A stretch of DNA of 64,000 nucleotides, from contig JARWMV010000016.1 of assembly GCA_030998015.1 (NCBI GenBank), positions 1-64,000 of the forward strand, read 5' to 3'. Positions 51,634 through 63,255 of this stretch are shown in pieces. The notes below the pieces were generated by a model. The model searched no databases. It saw only the letters and a list, made by a program, of their open reading frames with translations, and was not told the origin of the DNA. The position numbers and the translations under genes were made by a program. The stretch is from Ceratorhiza oryzae-sativae. Lineage: Eukaryota; Basidiomycota; Agaricomycetes; Cantharellales; Ceratobasidiaceae. How positions within the stretch are numbered: position 1 is the stretch's first letter; each line of letters begins with the position of its first letter.

Positions 51634-53674
51634 ATGGGATTCTTGAGTGACGACGAAATCCAATTTGAAGGAAGCCAATCCGATGTCGATAGTCCACCTG
51701 GATCTCCTCGGCTTGCAGCCACACACGCTCGCGCAATCGCTGAGAACTTTGTGGCCGACTTTTCTGAACCAGGTGCGCGTTTCTGACCTTTCTTAAGCTC
51801 TTACAACAACTAACATATTTCTGGATTTAGATAGTCGTGCAGCACGTAATTATGCGTCGTTGTGCTGCGAAGAGTTTGGACTCACGGATATGGACAAGGA
51901 TGACGTCTTGAGAACATCTCAGGTGGGTGTCCTCAATTAGCAGCTACCTTACTTTAACTCACGAAGTCGATTACAGATGCATGCACATCTTATTACTATT
52001 CGCCAGTACACTCGGGTTGTCGCACTTACGCACAACATCAATCGACTGCTAACCGACTCTTTCCTGGAATCGACTGAGTTCAAAGACCATGTCACACGTC
52101 GGGTTCAGGCCACATTCTTAGATGCCGACCTTCCAACATATGTGCGTGGCTCCACTGCTCGTCTAGTTGTAAGTGCAGCGCTCCCGGTATCCTTGTATTT
52201 AATGCTGATCTCTCTACGCAAGCAACACATGCAGGAGAATCCAGCTAGCTGGCGCATTCCTCCCGTTGTCCACGCCCACTTTATCAACTCAAAGGTGTTT
52301 CGAAAGGCAATCGCTGCGATCGCAAGTAACTTTCGTGGCGATATGAGGCGAAAGGTCAGTATCCTATTGACCACATGGCAAAGAACTTTCTAATTAATAG
52401 GTTGCACTCATTTCGATGCAGATCAAGAAATCAATACTCGATAAATCAGACATCGGCGCGTTTACTAGGAAGCTCTGTGTCAAGGGCTATCAGCCAGACA
52501 TGAGCCACTGGAGGCGGTTTGCGCTTCTGGTACGTCTGCGATATTCCGCTGCTTGTGCCACACTAACAGTGGCTAAATCACAGCGTTGTTACATGGTGGA
52601 CTGGGAGAAGCTTCCAGTTCGACCTGGCAAAGGACATGGGATGTCGTTCTGGGCCTTTATTGATACGAAACTCGACAAGCTCCAAGCGCATTGTGCCAGG
52701 CCGAGCGAGGACGAAACCCAGAAGGCAATTAAAGAGTGAGTCGCTCTCTGGTATTATATTTTAGTAGCTGCATTAACCATATTGCATACCTAGACTGCTC
52801 AAGTCAAACTTAACAGACGATCGGAAACTCTACAAGGGTCCTGCCTCGGGGGCAACAAAACTTCCAGCACGCATCCATGTCCCAGAATGGCAAAGGGATC
52901 ACGCTAGGGCCGTTCAAGATATGATGGAATACGTCGTGGAAGCCAACACAGAGGAGGACATGGACGACGATGAGGGTAGCGAGCCCATAGAACCCGACAG
53001 GACATCAAGTCGCCCCTGGCACAAACACAAGAACCGAGGAGGATGGCGGACATGAAGGTGATGCCGAAGACAACACAATAGAAGCGCAAAGACACGCGCG
53101 TTTGGAGATGCCTGCTGGCAGCACAAACCCAGAAGGTCGCACACAGGGTGCTCGTACTGGTGGTATGTACAACATTTTTGATATGCAATTTAAACTCACT
53201 GTTCTTGAAGCTGTACTTGTCCCGGAGACACAAGAAACCTTGAGAAACGGTGAGTATCTGATGAGTTCAGCTGATTGGGCTACACTAAATGCTACTCTAA
53301 AACATCCAGGCACTCCAGCGCCCTCAACGCTGCGGTCGGAACCTGAAACCCAATCCGTTGAAGGTAGGTGCAGAATTATCTGCCTTGAATATCCTGCCTA
53401 ACATTTCTATACAGCGAGTTTCGTGCCCGAAACCCCACTCAGGGCGATAACCTCTCAGATCCGTGATCAACAAAACGCTGGTCCTTCAGGGAGCACATCA
53501 GGACAGGCGACGCAAGCAGGCTGGGCATGTGAGTTGCAAGCAAGCGATATTTTCTGATGTCCTGCTGACAGTTTAGCTATAGCTGGAACCCTGGCAGACC
53601 GTCGCCCACGTACAACACATAAAGGTGCATCTCCTATTGGGCGCGCCAATCCTTCTACATCCCAGTCCCGTTGA
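51634..53674 (+). CDS. Second gene of the DNA transposon, unknown function
   Basis: The start at 51634 (MGFLSDDEIQFEGSQSD) lies 390 bp after the transposase stop. Exons run from about 51634-51772 through pieces with LTHNINRLLTDSFLEST, WRIPPVVHAHFINSKVF, DMSHWRRFALL, WEKLPVRPGKGHGMSFW and an acidic linker, to a stop near 53674. The introns are short with GT-AG ends. I do not recognise a domain. Having the same orientation and lying within the inverted repeats, it is probably a transposition accessory protein. Exact exon ends after 52740 are uncertain. Confidence 0.6.
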
Positions 53675-54462
53675 ACCTAGATATAGATTACGTTTGCTAT
53701 TCTCATCTCTCTCCGTTTTTTGCTCTGTACTTTTATTGTATTGACACTGTATTACTGCGGCACAGTACATACAGCGGGCTAATTAATGTACTTTTTTGGG
53801 TTGTAAACTATGGCAGGATGCCCGTGCGAAATAATAGCTAGAATATTCCATAGTTTTTTACTGGGAGATTTAGCTCCAAAGCAGCTGAACAAGTACCATA
53901 GTCCACGATTGAGCACTACCTGGAAACACTCTACAAAATTAGCTGTGATTAGTTCGTAAACTACATTCAGATGTTAACAGTGCCTGAACAGTGTGTTTTC
54001 TTCAAATTCACCCATCTAAAAACTGCGAAGGCGCGCATGACGTGACTCAGACAGTTGATGCAGGCTGGTAAGCAGAGCATTGTGAAACTCAAAATACAGG
54101 GGATGACACGGCTGTAGCCCAGCTTGTCCAAGTGCCCCGGATTCCATAATGTACACTCAAGCTGAAAACCAGCGGGCAGCGTGCCGGGTTTCTTAGCGGC
54201 TATCAGCTATATTTACCAATCAACTCGCATGTGGGACCCGGTGGCAGAGAGCCTCCGGTAAAACAAACGATGGCGCCCGACCCATAACAAGCCATGACAT
54301 CATATTGATTACAGATGCCACGAGCTTGCTGATTCCGGCGAGTTAGCAGCTCCGGCCGTTTTCCATATATGCGCACTTTTTCCGGAATTTTGCTGTTATC
54401 CAATCATGGATCAGTCTGCCGCTTACTCAAGCTGGAAACCAGCTGGCAGAGGGACGGCGGTG
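53675..54462. other. 3' subterminal region of the DNA transposon
   Basis: Non-coding. It contains two versions of an inverted subterminal motif (about 54160-54190 and 54430-54458), probably transposase-binding sites. Confidence 0.45.
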
Positions 54463-54464
54463 TA

Positions 54465-54749
54465 TAGAGCTGCACAAGGTCCAAGGGTCATGTGACCTTT
54501 TTTTTGGACTTAAGCACCCGGCGCTTAATCGCTGGATAAGCGCCGAGGTCACGTGACAACTCGCTCCTCGCTCCAAGTAACATGGGAGAGAAATGCTGGA
54601 GCAAGTTCAGGGTAACCACCGGCGCTTAATCGTTGGGTAAGCGCCGAGATCACATGATCCTGTTTATGGTTTGTTCCGCTTCAGGAAAAATGCCATAAAT
54701 CTGTACAATATTCGGTTGTTAGGTTATGTCTGCTAGGTGGGTCATAACA
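54465..54749 (-). repeat. Gypsy C 5' LTR, outer part
   Basis: Matches the outer part of the 3' LTR (28003-28387) except that it has one copy of the 100-bp unit. TCAYRTGA boxes are near 54488, 54548 and 54648. The CTTTC duplication follows. Confidence 0.9.
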
Positions 54750-54754
54750 CTTTC

Positions 54755-57357
54755 CACTGTCCCAATCTTGTACCTCTGAGGTACTCGAGCTCATGCACAG
54801 CGATCTACACAGCCCCTTACCTGTTCAAGCAATCGGAGGATTCTGATATTTCGCCGTAACAATTGATGATAAGTCCCGCAAGATATTCATGCATTTATTG
54901 CGCAACAAGAGCAATTACGCAGGTCAATTCAAGGACCTCAAAGCGTCAATCGAGAATCTTATGGGAAGGCAAATTAAACACTTACAGATGGATGGTGGTG
55001 GCAAGTACGGGTCAAACGCCTTCGAAGCTTTCTTGCGAGTGGAAGGGATCCAGCACCAAAAGACTGAAGCAGATTCGTTGGCCAGTAATGGTGTAGCCAA
55101 GCGAGCAATACGTACCCTAAACGACTGTCAGCGCACGATGCAATTCAACATGCATTTACCCAAGAAATATTGGGGTTATGCAATCTTACATGTGGCTCAC
55201 CTATGGAACGTAACGCCAAAGAAACGCCTAGATGGCTGAACGCTGAGCAAGGCATTTAGCAGCAAGATCCCAAATGTATCGGGATTACGTACGTTTGGAT
55301 GCAAGGCCTGGGCTCGTGTGCCAGACAATATGCGCACGAAACTCCAAGTGCACTCAATCGAGTGCATATACCTTGGATTCGCCCCTAATAGGAAAGCGCA
55401 TGTGCTTGCTCAGCGTGGAACCGGTTGCATAATCACCTCATGTGACGTAGTCTTTGATGAAGGGCTGGACAACCAGCAGCGCATGGTTATCGAGGATCAT
55501 GATGAGAGTCCTACCAATGACAATGAGGGAAAATCGGATGAATTATCACCCCTTCAGATTGAAATTCATTCACCTATATTATCCGATAAACCACTCGAAT
55601 CGTCAGAACCCGCACATACAACCGATGAACCTATAGTAATACCTTCAGATAGCTCAGATTCGGAGCTTGAAGAGCAAGAGATCATAGCCTTACAGCCAGA
55701 TCCGCTGCCAACGCGTCGATCTACACGCGATCGAAGAGCACCCGTACGATATGGAGCGCAAGTGGGCAATTTAGCGCATACAGACGGATTAGGAGACAAA
55801 GAGGCACTTACTGCGATAATGGAATTGCTGCCTCAGACGTTTGAGGAAGCCATGCGTCGCCCAGACGCAAATCTATGGCTTGAAGCGATGACAGAAGAGC
55901 TCAAATCGATCAAGCAGCACGAAGTATGGATGCTTGTGAGCTGTCCTATCGACAAAAATGTTGTTAAATGCCAATGGGTTTTTGACTACAAGCGTGGAGC
56001 TGATGGCAAGATCATTCGCTACAAGGCTCGATTAGTTGCAAAGGGCTTTTCTCAGCACCCTGGAGTCGATTTTGTTGAAATATCATCACCTGTCACTGCT
56101 GCCAATTCATTACGAACGCTCCTAAGCATTGTAGCCACGCTCAATCTTGAGCTTCTCCAAATCGATGTAAAAACCACATTTTTGCATGGAGATCTAGACA
56201 AGGAAATTTATATGGAGCAACCTCCAGGCTTTGTCGAAGGCCTGGAATCCATCTGGAAGCTCAACAAGGCGATTTACAGTCTCAAACAGGCAGCTTGAGC
56301 CTTCTATATGCGTCTCAAGAAAATCCTCAAAGATATAGGATTTAAATGATGCGATACGGATCACTCTGTATTCTGGCTACGCAATGGTGATGAAGTAGCG
56401 ATTATACTTAGCCATGTGGATGATATGCTACTTGCTGGATCGTCTACAGAAATCCTCAATAAGGTTAAGGCTAAAATTGCTGAATCACTAGAAATCGTCG
56501 ATCTAGGCAAGGCCAAAATGTTCGTAGGCATCGAAATTGAGCGCAATCGCAGCGCTGGAACACTCAAGATTTCTCAGCGCCAATATATTAACAATATTCT
56601 TGCTCGCTTCAATATGTCTGACTGCAAATCATGTGAAACTCCAATGGCCGAATCACCTAATTTACCAAAGCTCGAAACACCATTGATTGATCGGAACCGC
56701 TACCAGCAGCTCATCGGGTCTCTTATGTATACTATGATTTCTACCCGACCCGACATCGCATATGCTACTGGTATACTTGCGCAACACGCAATGAATCCCA
56801 GCGAAGAACACTGGAACTCCAGCAAGCAAGTTCTACAATATCTTAAAGGTACTATGGACTTAGGAATCATTTATAATCGCTCTCGCGATTTAAATTTACT
56901 TGGATATGTTGATGCTGATTATGCCAGTGATAAGCATACAAGCTGTTCAACTACTGGCTGGGTGTTCTTACATGCCGGTGGCGCCATTGCTTACTCATCC
57001 CGGAAACAGCCGACTATTTCTCTGTCTAGTACCAAAGCCGAGTATGTCGCTGATGCTAGTGCCAGTCGCGAACTTTTATGGATTTGCCAATTTTTATCCA
57101 AACTTGGTTTTCTTTCTGAGGGCACTACTCCCTTATTCTCAGACAACCAGTCTGCTATGGCCCTAGCTAAGAATCCTGTCAATCATCAGACAACGAAGCA
57201 TATACACGTCAAGTATCATTTTATTCGCGAAGTGATCGCCCTTAAGGAACTCGACCTGCAATATGTACCTACCGAGAAACAGGTTGCGGATGTGCTCACC
57301 AAGCCCCTAGGACGCCTCAAGTTTACTTGCTTCGTGTCTGAGATGGGTATGGTTTGA
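54755..57357 (+). pseudogene. Copia D integrase, reverse transcriptase and RNase H
   Basis: The integrase core continues the left part (LHSDLHSP and VTIDDKSRKIFMHLL, then HLQMDGGGKYGSNAF). RT has WVFDYKRGADGKI, QIDVKTTFLHGDL (the usual VKTAFLHG is here KTTFLHG) and the active site SHVDDMLLAG. RNase H has YVDADYASDKHTSC, SLSSTKAEYVA and KHIHVKYHFIREV, then VADVLTKPL. TGA stops near 54847, 55236, 56296 and 56347 break it, so it is non-functional. Confidence 0.9.
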
Positions 57358-57403
57358 TATTTTTTCTTTTATCTGCACATTCACGCATAGGATTGAGTGG
57401 GCG

Positions 57404-57695
57404 TGTTGAATTTACAATCATATGTGTGTATGTATGCGCATATTTGTTTCTGTTTCGTATTCCCCCTCTCTGATATCATGCGCGAGTTCGCGGGAATCCC
57501 CCTTCTTCTTCCTTAGTTCTCTACCTTCGTAGTTGAGCTAAGGTATCGTATTTTCTTTCTTTTCTCATGTATTCTATTCACACTGTACTCTATAGTACGA
57601 TTTGTATCTTAGGTACAGTATATATAGTTCTCTACCTTCGTAGTTGAGCTAAGTACGATTTGTATCTTAGCCACAAGAAACCCCCCTGCGTGAGA
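57404..57695 (+). repeat. Copia D 3' LTR
   Basis: 292 bp, nearly identical to the 5' LTR and followed by the AGCAG duplication and the remainder of the CFEM exon. Confidence 0.92.
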
Positions 57696-57797
57696 AGCAG
57701 CAAGTTTGACTCCGCCGCTAGCGCGTGCATTACCAGCACGTGCAGCCTGAAGGATCAGCAGGCCGCTCTCCAGCTCAAGCACCAACTTTGCGGTTAA

Positions 57798-58768
57798 GGC
57801 ATGTCATATATCCCGTGAATCTGCTCATACTGAACCGGATGTGATATATAGCTCTTCCAGCTTGCTGTTCAAACTGCGCCCGGAATGTTCAAGTCCCTAT
57901 GGTGTAGAGATTTCTGAATGATAAGAAAGGTGTTTGATGTAGTCTAAACAATTGAATCTACATATTGGCAGCGCACATATGATGAATACTCCACGGGCTA
58001 CACCTCATCACTCCAGAAGGCGGTAGCAATCAAATTCTTCGTATCACCACAGATATTCAGCAGGGTATGAGAAGAAGGGCTGAGAAGCATGGCATACACG
58101 AGTAAGGGTATGAGAGAACCTTGCCCTTGTTGCTTTGTTGAGGCAAATGGTGGAGCAAATTGTCGCGTCCCAAGCTTCTGTCACTATGAATACTCTATAT
58201 GCATCCGATAATAGAGCTATATTTGCTGTTACTCCATTACTAACATGCATATGAAGTGGCTTAAATGCGATAATGTCATATTAAAATGCCAGGAACACCG
58301 GAAACATGAATTTATACAAATTACGTGCGCTGGAATGTTGGGAAACTATGCTCTTATTGAAACTCAGTCGACGTTGAAGCGCAGTAAATGAATGCGCCTT
58401 ATGTAGACTTAGCGAAGTGATTTGAGCACGCTGTACGAGAGTGGGAAAGGTCGCTGCTGTTTTAGCGATATGTACATTCGTTTATATAGAATAAAACGGC
58501 TAAAATAAGGCAGTATATTGGCGTGTATGCGAGTAGAAGAAATTATAAAAGGAGATGACACGAGGAATATCAGAAACAGCACAAAAGAAAAGTGATAACA
58601 TCGATATTACATGGATATATGCGCGGGATCGTTTAAAATTCCATCAGTGGCCCAGATCCTGAGAAGCGAATTATTGGAACTGCTAGACAATAGCTATCTT
58701 TTCCTACACAACTATGCAACACAGGAATCAATACGCCTACTCATCGTTGCGATCCACGAAGCAAAAAT
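57798..58768. other. Intergenic, no gene recognised
   Basis: 3' flank of the CFEM gene and of the minus-strand membrane-protein gene. No ORF or repeat stands out. Confidence 0.4.
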
Positions 58769-60255
58769 TTAGAACGTAGCACGCTGATATGGCTGCTTAG
58801 CCAACGACTGGGCCACCCGCGCCGAACTTGCTATTTCGGATAAGGGTATTGCGATCGCTAGTTTGTCCGCCGAAATAAGTACGGTATTCTGGCGCGAATG
58901 GACTGTCCCTTTGAGCTCATGGAGCGATATTATCACTCGACTGCAAACCACACTGGAGATTGAAACCACAAATCTAGCCGTAGGTCGAGTTAATCAGCAC
59001 GTTGGCGGAGACAACGCGACGTACCCTGAGCCACTGGAAGCAAATTTGAGTGGTTCGATGGATCCTCCTATTGCTAACAACAAGAAAAGCAAAAGAAGTA
59101 CGACGAAATACGCGATACCGCTTTCTCAGAGAATAAATATATCAGAGAACGACTCATGGCGGCACCTCTTACTTTTCCGCAAGACGTTGCATGAGTGGCG
59201 TGATACCATGGGTTGCTTTCAGGCTCCATATCCTCCATATGGTCAAAGCAAAGACCACCCACTCCCAAGCGATTGGCAGTATATATACCTTCCAAATACC
59301 AGAGGGTAAGATCATAACGCACCCCGAAAACACTGCAGGAACTAATATCATATTTCAGTTGGCTTTCGGGTCGGTCTATGGGGGACCACGGTACGTACGT
59401 GGGTTCGGGATATACACGTTTTGCTTCAAATAAAGGTTCATTAAGACCCCGAAGACAAGGATGACGGCCTACCAGAGCGACTAACGTCACAACCGTGAAG
59501 GCATAACCAACTGTACATATGTATGCGGCCAGTATCGCCCTTGAAGGATGCTCATTACTATTCGATTTAGAATACGGTCGAGCTTCACACACCAGAGTAT
59601 CCACCTATCAGACGGTTATTTAAAGTTCATGTAGAAAAGGTAACAACACATACCTCTCATTATACAAGACCCAGACTCTTATAAGGAATACACCTAAGTC
59701 ATGCACTTTATCAGATTTACGAACCTAGCGAAAGATCAAACCCAGCCTTACTCCAAACAACGCTCAATCCAATAACCTGCCCGTACACAAAGAAAAGTGA
59801 CAATTGCTTGCAACTACCCTAGTCAACGCATCAGCTTCTTGGGGCCCATTACAATGTAGGTAAGATACGCTTACGTCTGTGGGGATATTTAGTTTACCTC
59901 AGGGGTGAACACTTGACGTTGCGATGACTCACGTTTAGCGGAGGGGACGGTCCCCCAAATATGCCCTCTGGGTATTTTTTTAACGATCCCGAGTGCATTT
60001 GCCTGTGTGATTCTACTTACTTGGTTGCACGACCCTACGCTCATGAATATCATTGACAAAAAAACGAGACTGCATGGACGTGATTCGCCTACCCCATCAA
60101 AATCAATGGCCAAACCCGAATGAAGTGGTATACGACACGCCCAATGGACAATGGTGTCCTCCACAGGTAGGCGACTTCTAGGTCGAGATTCAGAGCCCAG
60201 TCGTATATTAATAATGTGATGCCGACAACTATAATACGGAAGGTTAGGGAAATCC
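58769..60255 (-). CDS. Multi-pass membrane protein with DUF6533-type N-terminus
   Basis: The most N-terminal recognisable exon (about 60240-60092) has IYDWALNLDLEVAYLWRTP, the DUF6533 signature. Further exons read 59693-59654 (VFLIRVWVLYNE), 59557-59418 (ILAAYICTVGYAFTVVTLVA, a membrane segment), 59341-59173 (IWKVYILPIAWEWVVFALTI and HGITPLMQRLAE) and a last exon with VVSISSVVCSRVIISLHEL. The phases of the middle exons agree. Such proteins are seven-TM-like, expanded in Agaricomycetes and of unknown function. The first exon and the part around 59800-60090 are unresolved, so I cannot say whether the gene is intact. Confidence 0.6.
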
Positions 60256-61524
60256 TGGGAAATCTGTCTCAGAGGTCAATAATAACATACTAGCAACGTA
60301 TTTTGCGCGCTCAGCTTGACCGTGTATGTCGACAATTGTACGAATCAAGTCATGTAGCACAATTTCCATCGCGCTTTCTCTGGGAGTGGTGCCCTGTGGT
60401 TCGGAGCTGAGGTGGGCTCCAGCATCGCACCCGCCTGTAGTTTAAAAGGTCTCCTGGAGTTATCACGCCGGCGGGAGAATTATTCTAACCCTAGAGCATC
60501 CGGAGCCCTCGCTTCCAATACAAATTGAACACGGTTAATTTCATCCTTTTAAAGCCTCATCTTAATAAACAAACCTAACTGCAACAAGTATTACCGTACC
60601 TAAAAGACTGTTGAATTACTGCCATAGGCCTGCTCGGATCTTACTTGCCCATTGAAGACTGCCAGTGCTCTCTAATCCGTTCAAGCGTATTGAGTACGCA
60701 TAGCTAACTATTTTTCAGAATTGCTGAGCTAAGGGATCATTAGATTAGACGGGAAATATCCAGCGATCGTGTGTTGAATTTTGAGGCACTATGGAAACAC
60801 CCCAGCATAGGGGAGCGCCCATAAACGCCTTCTACTTGGCTGAATACCCCTTTCAGGTGTAAACGACTTGGTCATAGGACGGTGAATATTTTAAGCTAGA
60901 CTTGCAGATGTATTACACATGATGCGATACGGAGCGCCCACCCAAGTCAAACCAGGTCGATTCACAAGACCAGGATGATGGCCCTTGATTCTAGGCTTGG
61001 GCGGGCATTAGTCACGCCGGGCTCCGCGTTGTTCAACGATGAGTTACATTGATACAGACCATTTCAAAAGGTAGGCAACAAATAGACAGTCTGGATTCCG
61101 CCAGGCGGCCGGATTGGGGGGCAGACAATCGTGGTTGTGCCTTGTGCCTGCCTACATAGCCAGAGGGCGGATTGGGGGTTTTGGAAAAGATCGCTAGCTC
61201 ATACACGATTTACGCATCCTCTTCCATAAGGGCATGACTTGATTTCAATGGGCCATTGAATTAAGTTTACAATATAACATGAAACCATTCCTAAGCCCTG
61301 AATACCAAGGCTAGCATGGCTCATCCTTTCAAGCCTCCGAATAAACCCTGGAGTATAATCGAAGTTGAAGGTTGAGCTGTTTGATCCACCGCGGCTTTAT
61401 AGGGTATCTCAGGTGGTCTGCCTTTGCACGGGCTGAGAACTCGAGTCCTGGTCGCACGGACCAAAGATACCTGTGAATGTTTTGGTGGTTCGTCCTACGA
61501 CCCCAAGGTTAATCGGACTGAAAC
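60256..61524. other. Intergenic, no gene recognised
   Basis: About 1.27 kb without a supported ORF, RNA gene or repeat. Confidence 0.4.
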
Positions 61525-63145
61525 TCACCTCGCAAGTCTATTCAATGTCAAGTGATTGATATGCATTGGATACCGCCCGGATGACGAAGCAAGCTTGAAC
61601 GTCGTTTGGTATTTTCCCACTTGGGCTGGGATAAACTCTGTGCTAATCAACTCCTCGGGGATATCCATTTCCATGTGCAAACACAAACGCAGCATTAAAA
61701 GTCGTCGGCAGAGAGGTATTATTCGCTCAAGGTCATCAAGCCTTGCGAGATATGAAGGCATGTCGAGTGAACGAAGTGTTGGCCAGAGCCCGATCAACTC
61801 TTCAAATGTTAGATCGCCTTCCCTTGTGCCGGTAGGCCCGACAAGAGTTAATTTACGAATAGGGGGCGATGAGAGCAGGTGCATATGTTCAAGCTTTAAG
61901 GAATAATCGGACGGAGTGTCTTCGAGATGCAATGCATACAGATTGGGACATGAAGTAGCCAGATTTTCGAAAAAGCGAGGAAGGTTGCGAAGATCCCAAG
62001 TCTTTGTACCCCAAGAGTCGGTTGTGCACCTAATTTGGAGATGAGTTAAATGCCGCGAAATGGGGTTGCGCAAAAGATATGTACTGCAGTTATACGACGA
62101 GTCTATCAAGCTGAGATGGTGGATCTTGGGAAAGTTGTGCGGTAGTGACGTAACAGGATGGGTAGGATTGATGCCGTCTGAATCACTGAGCAGGAGATGA
62201 CCAAATTCTAATCTTTTTAAATTTTCGAATTTTGTGAGCCAAGTAAGAAGTCCGAGGTTGAGAGTGGTATAGTCCCATCGAAGATGTGTAATGTTTCGCG
62301 CATTCGACTGGTAGAGTTCAGCGATTGATGCCATTGTTCGACCAATGCATCTATAGCCGTGGCTAAAACAAAGATGCCTCAGCCTAGGACAATTGGATAG
62401 CAGTTCTGAAATAAATTTGTGAAGCCGCGTATGAGACGAAAAAGTTTCGGGCCAGTGCTCCAACAAAACCAATCGTTCAATCGATGGAGGCACAAGTATC
62501 TTAAGCCAATCTACGAAAATATCATCACTAGGCGAGTACTTGCCACATCTTTCTAGAACGAAAGAAACTAGATTAGGAAGGAGGGGTTGTGTCGCTGAGT
62601 AGGAGCGTATTACATCGATAAACTCTGGTTGGTCGCTCAAGTCGTCAGTGAACCAAAAATTGAGGTGTTTGACGAATGGAGAGTAGATTAAAAAGCGTTC
62701 GAGCATGTTATCTGTATGAATATGGTATGATCGATTGGATCGGGAGGGGGGATAATTGACACAAACCGGAAATAATGAACCGTAGGTTCCTTCCTGGATC
62801 ACTTGAATGGAGTTCATCCCAGTCGTCTGGGATGAGTAAGAGAAGGTTGGCGCTAGTAATACATTTGCTACCCCATAGGATTGGAATGGCAGAGAAAAAG
62901 AAGTTTTGAGATACGCGACACAAGGAAGCGAGCGTGTTCAGTCTGATCCTGCCATTTCTGCGAGTGTCTAGACCAACAGCTTCGCAAATAGCGTCTTGAA
63001 TTTCTGTAATCTGCGCGGCCCGTGAGGTTGGACTAGTGGATTCCGACATTTCCATTGGTGGTGTTTCAATTTCAACGCCTTGGATCGTTAGGCCCAGGCA
63101 ACGCCAAAACCGGGCCAACGATGGGGACGTGGCTGTGTCCTCCAA
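61525..63145 (-). CDS. F-box-like/leucine-rich-repeat protein (521 aa)
   Basis: Exons 63145-62767 and 62711-61525 with a 55-bp GT-AG intron; total 1566 nt in frame. The N-terminal region (LNTLASLCRVSQNFFFSAIP then ILWGS) is a degenerate F-box as found in many basidiomycete proteins. The rest has irregular Leu-rich repeats (LKRLEFGHLLL, IHHLSLIDSS, LYALHLEDTP, IRKLTLVGP, LRSLDMPSYL). A role as an SCF substrate receptor is likely by family; the substrate is unknown. No stops or missing parts. Confidence 0.75.
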
Positions 63146-63255
63146 GGGTCACGTGCCATGCAGCACTGAACCTGGAACTGCCAAGACTCAACCACCACCG
63201 CCCATGGCACAGTAGCCACCCAAATCGAGCCTGAACTAGGGTCGCGTTCAGCATC

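Larger units (their letters stand above)
45990..54462 (+). mobile_element. Large two-gene DNA transposon (8473 bp) in the Gypsy C 5' LTR
   Basis: Imperfect terminal inverted repeats (CACGGCTGCCCC at the left; the right end reads CACCGCCGTCCC in reverse complement). It is flanked by TA (45988-45989 and 54463-54464), a 2-bp duplication judged by comparison with the uninterrupted LTR. Near the right end a subterminal motif GCTGGAAACCAGCTGGC occurs, with a variant at about 54160. It carries a multi-exon transposase and a second multi-exon gene. Its transposase is of the type abundant in Agaricomycetes; whether it belongs to KDZ or the CACTA/Mirage/Chapaev group I cannot decide by eye. Confidence 0.88.
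27705..54749 (-). mobile_element. Gypsy C: chromodomain Ty3/Gypsy element carrying a Rep module, with three nested insertions
   Basis: Outer ends are TGTTGTGACC (27705) and GTCATAACA (54749), with TSD CTTTC at 27700-27704 and 54750-54754. Read on the minus strand, the order is 5' LTR (54749-54465 plus 45989-45692, split by a DNA transposon), PBS, gag, pol (split by a solo LTR), a 272-residue ORF, an antisense small gene, Rep (separated by Gypsy B), polypurine tract and 3' LTR. Without the nested insertions it is about 10.3 kb, long for a Gypsy element. Gag-pol carries at least three TGA stops and the RT site reads YMDN, so it is not autonomous. LTR lengths agree exactly once a 100-bp tandem duplication in the 3' LTR is allowed for (683 versus 583 bp). 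Confidence 0.92.
25680..57695 (+). mobile_element. Copia D: Ty1/Copia retrotransposon, decayed and split by Gypsy C
   Basis: 292-bp LTRs at 25680-25971 and 57404-57695 are almost identical. The 5-bp TSD AGCAG lies at 25675-25679 and 57696-57700. The left part (25972-27704) encodes Gag, protease and pre-integrase region. Gypsy C (TSD CTTTC) interrupts it, and integrase, RT and RNase H resume at 54755. Several in-frame stops, mostly TGA, show it is dead. Without the nested sequence it is about 5 kb. The near-identical LTRs suggest its insertion into the CFEM gene is not ancient. Confidence 0.93.
25476..57797 (+). pseudogene. Secreted CFEM-type Cys-rich protein gene, split by a 32-kb nested insertion
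   Basis: Exon 1 (25476-25594) encodes a signal peptide (MKLSFVFIALFAGYAATA) and the first cysteines (GCVKTCCQAA). A 55-bp GT-AG intron (25595-25649) follows. Exon 2 starts at 25650 with SKACVCD and breaks at 25679, where Copia D begins. The rest lies at 57701-57797 after the AGCAG duplication: ACITSTC, then the final Cys and a stop. The pieces sum to 246 nt, so the uninterrupted gene would encode 81 residues. The Cys spacing fits a CFEM domain, found in fungal secreted or GPI-anchored proteins, some of them heme/iron-binding or effectors; the role here is unknown. As it stands, translation would run into the LTR after the sixth cysteine. Confidence 0.85.

Noticed and set aside
54465..54749. 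Independent solo LTR next to Copia D
   Set aside because: Together with 45692-45989 it forms the 5' LTR of Gypsy C; lengths, TSD CTTTC and the TA site of the DNA transposon all agree.
58863..59309. 148-residue plus-strand ORF
   Set aside because: Antisense to the membrane-protein exons whose hydrophobic segments and phases are better supported.
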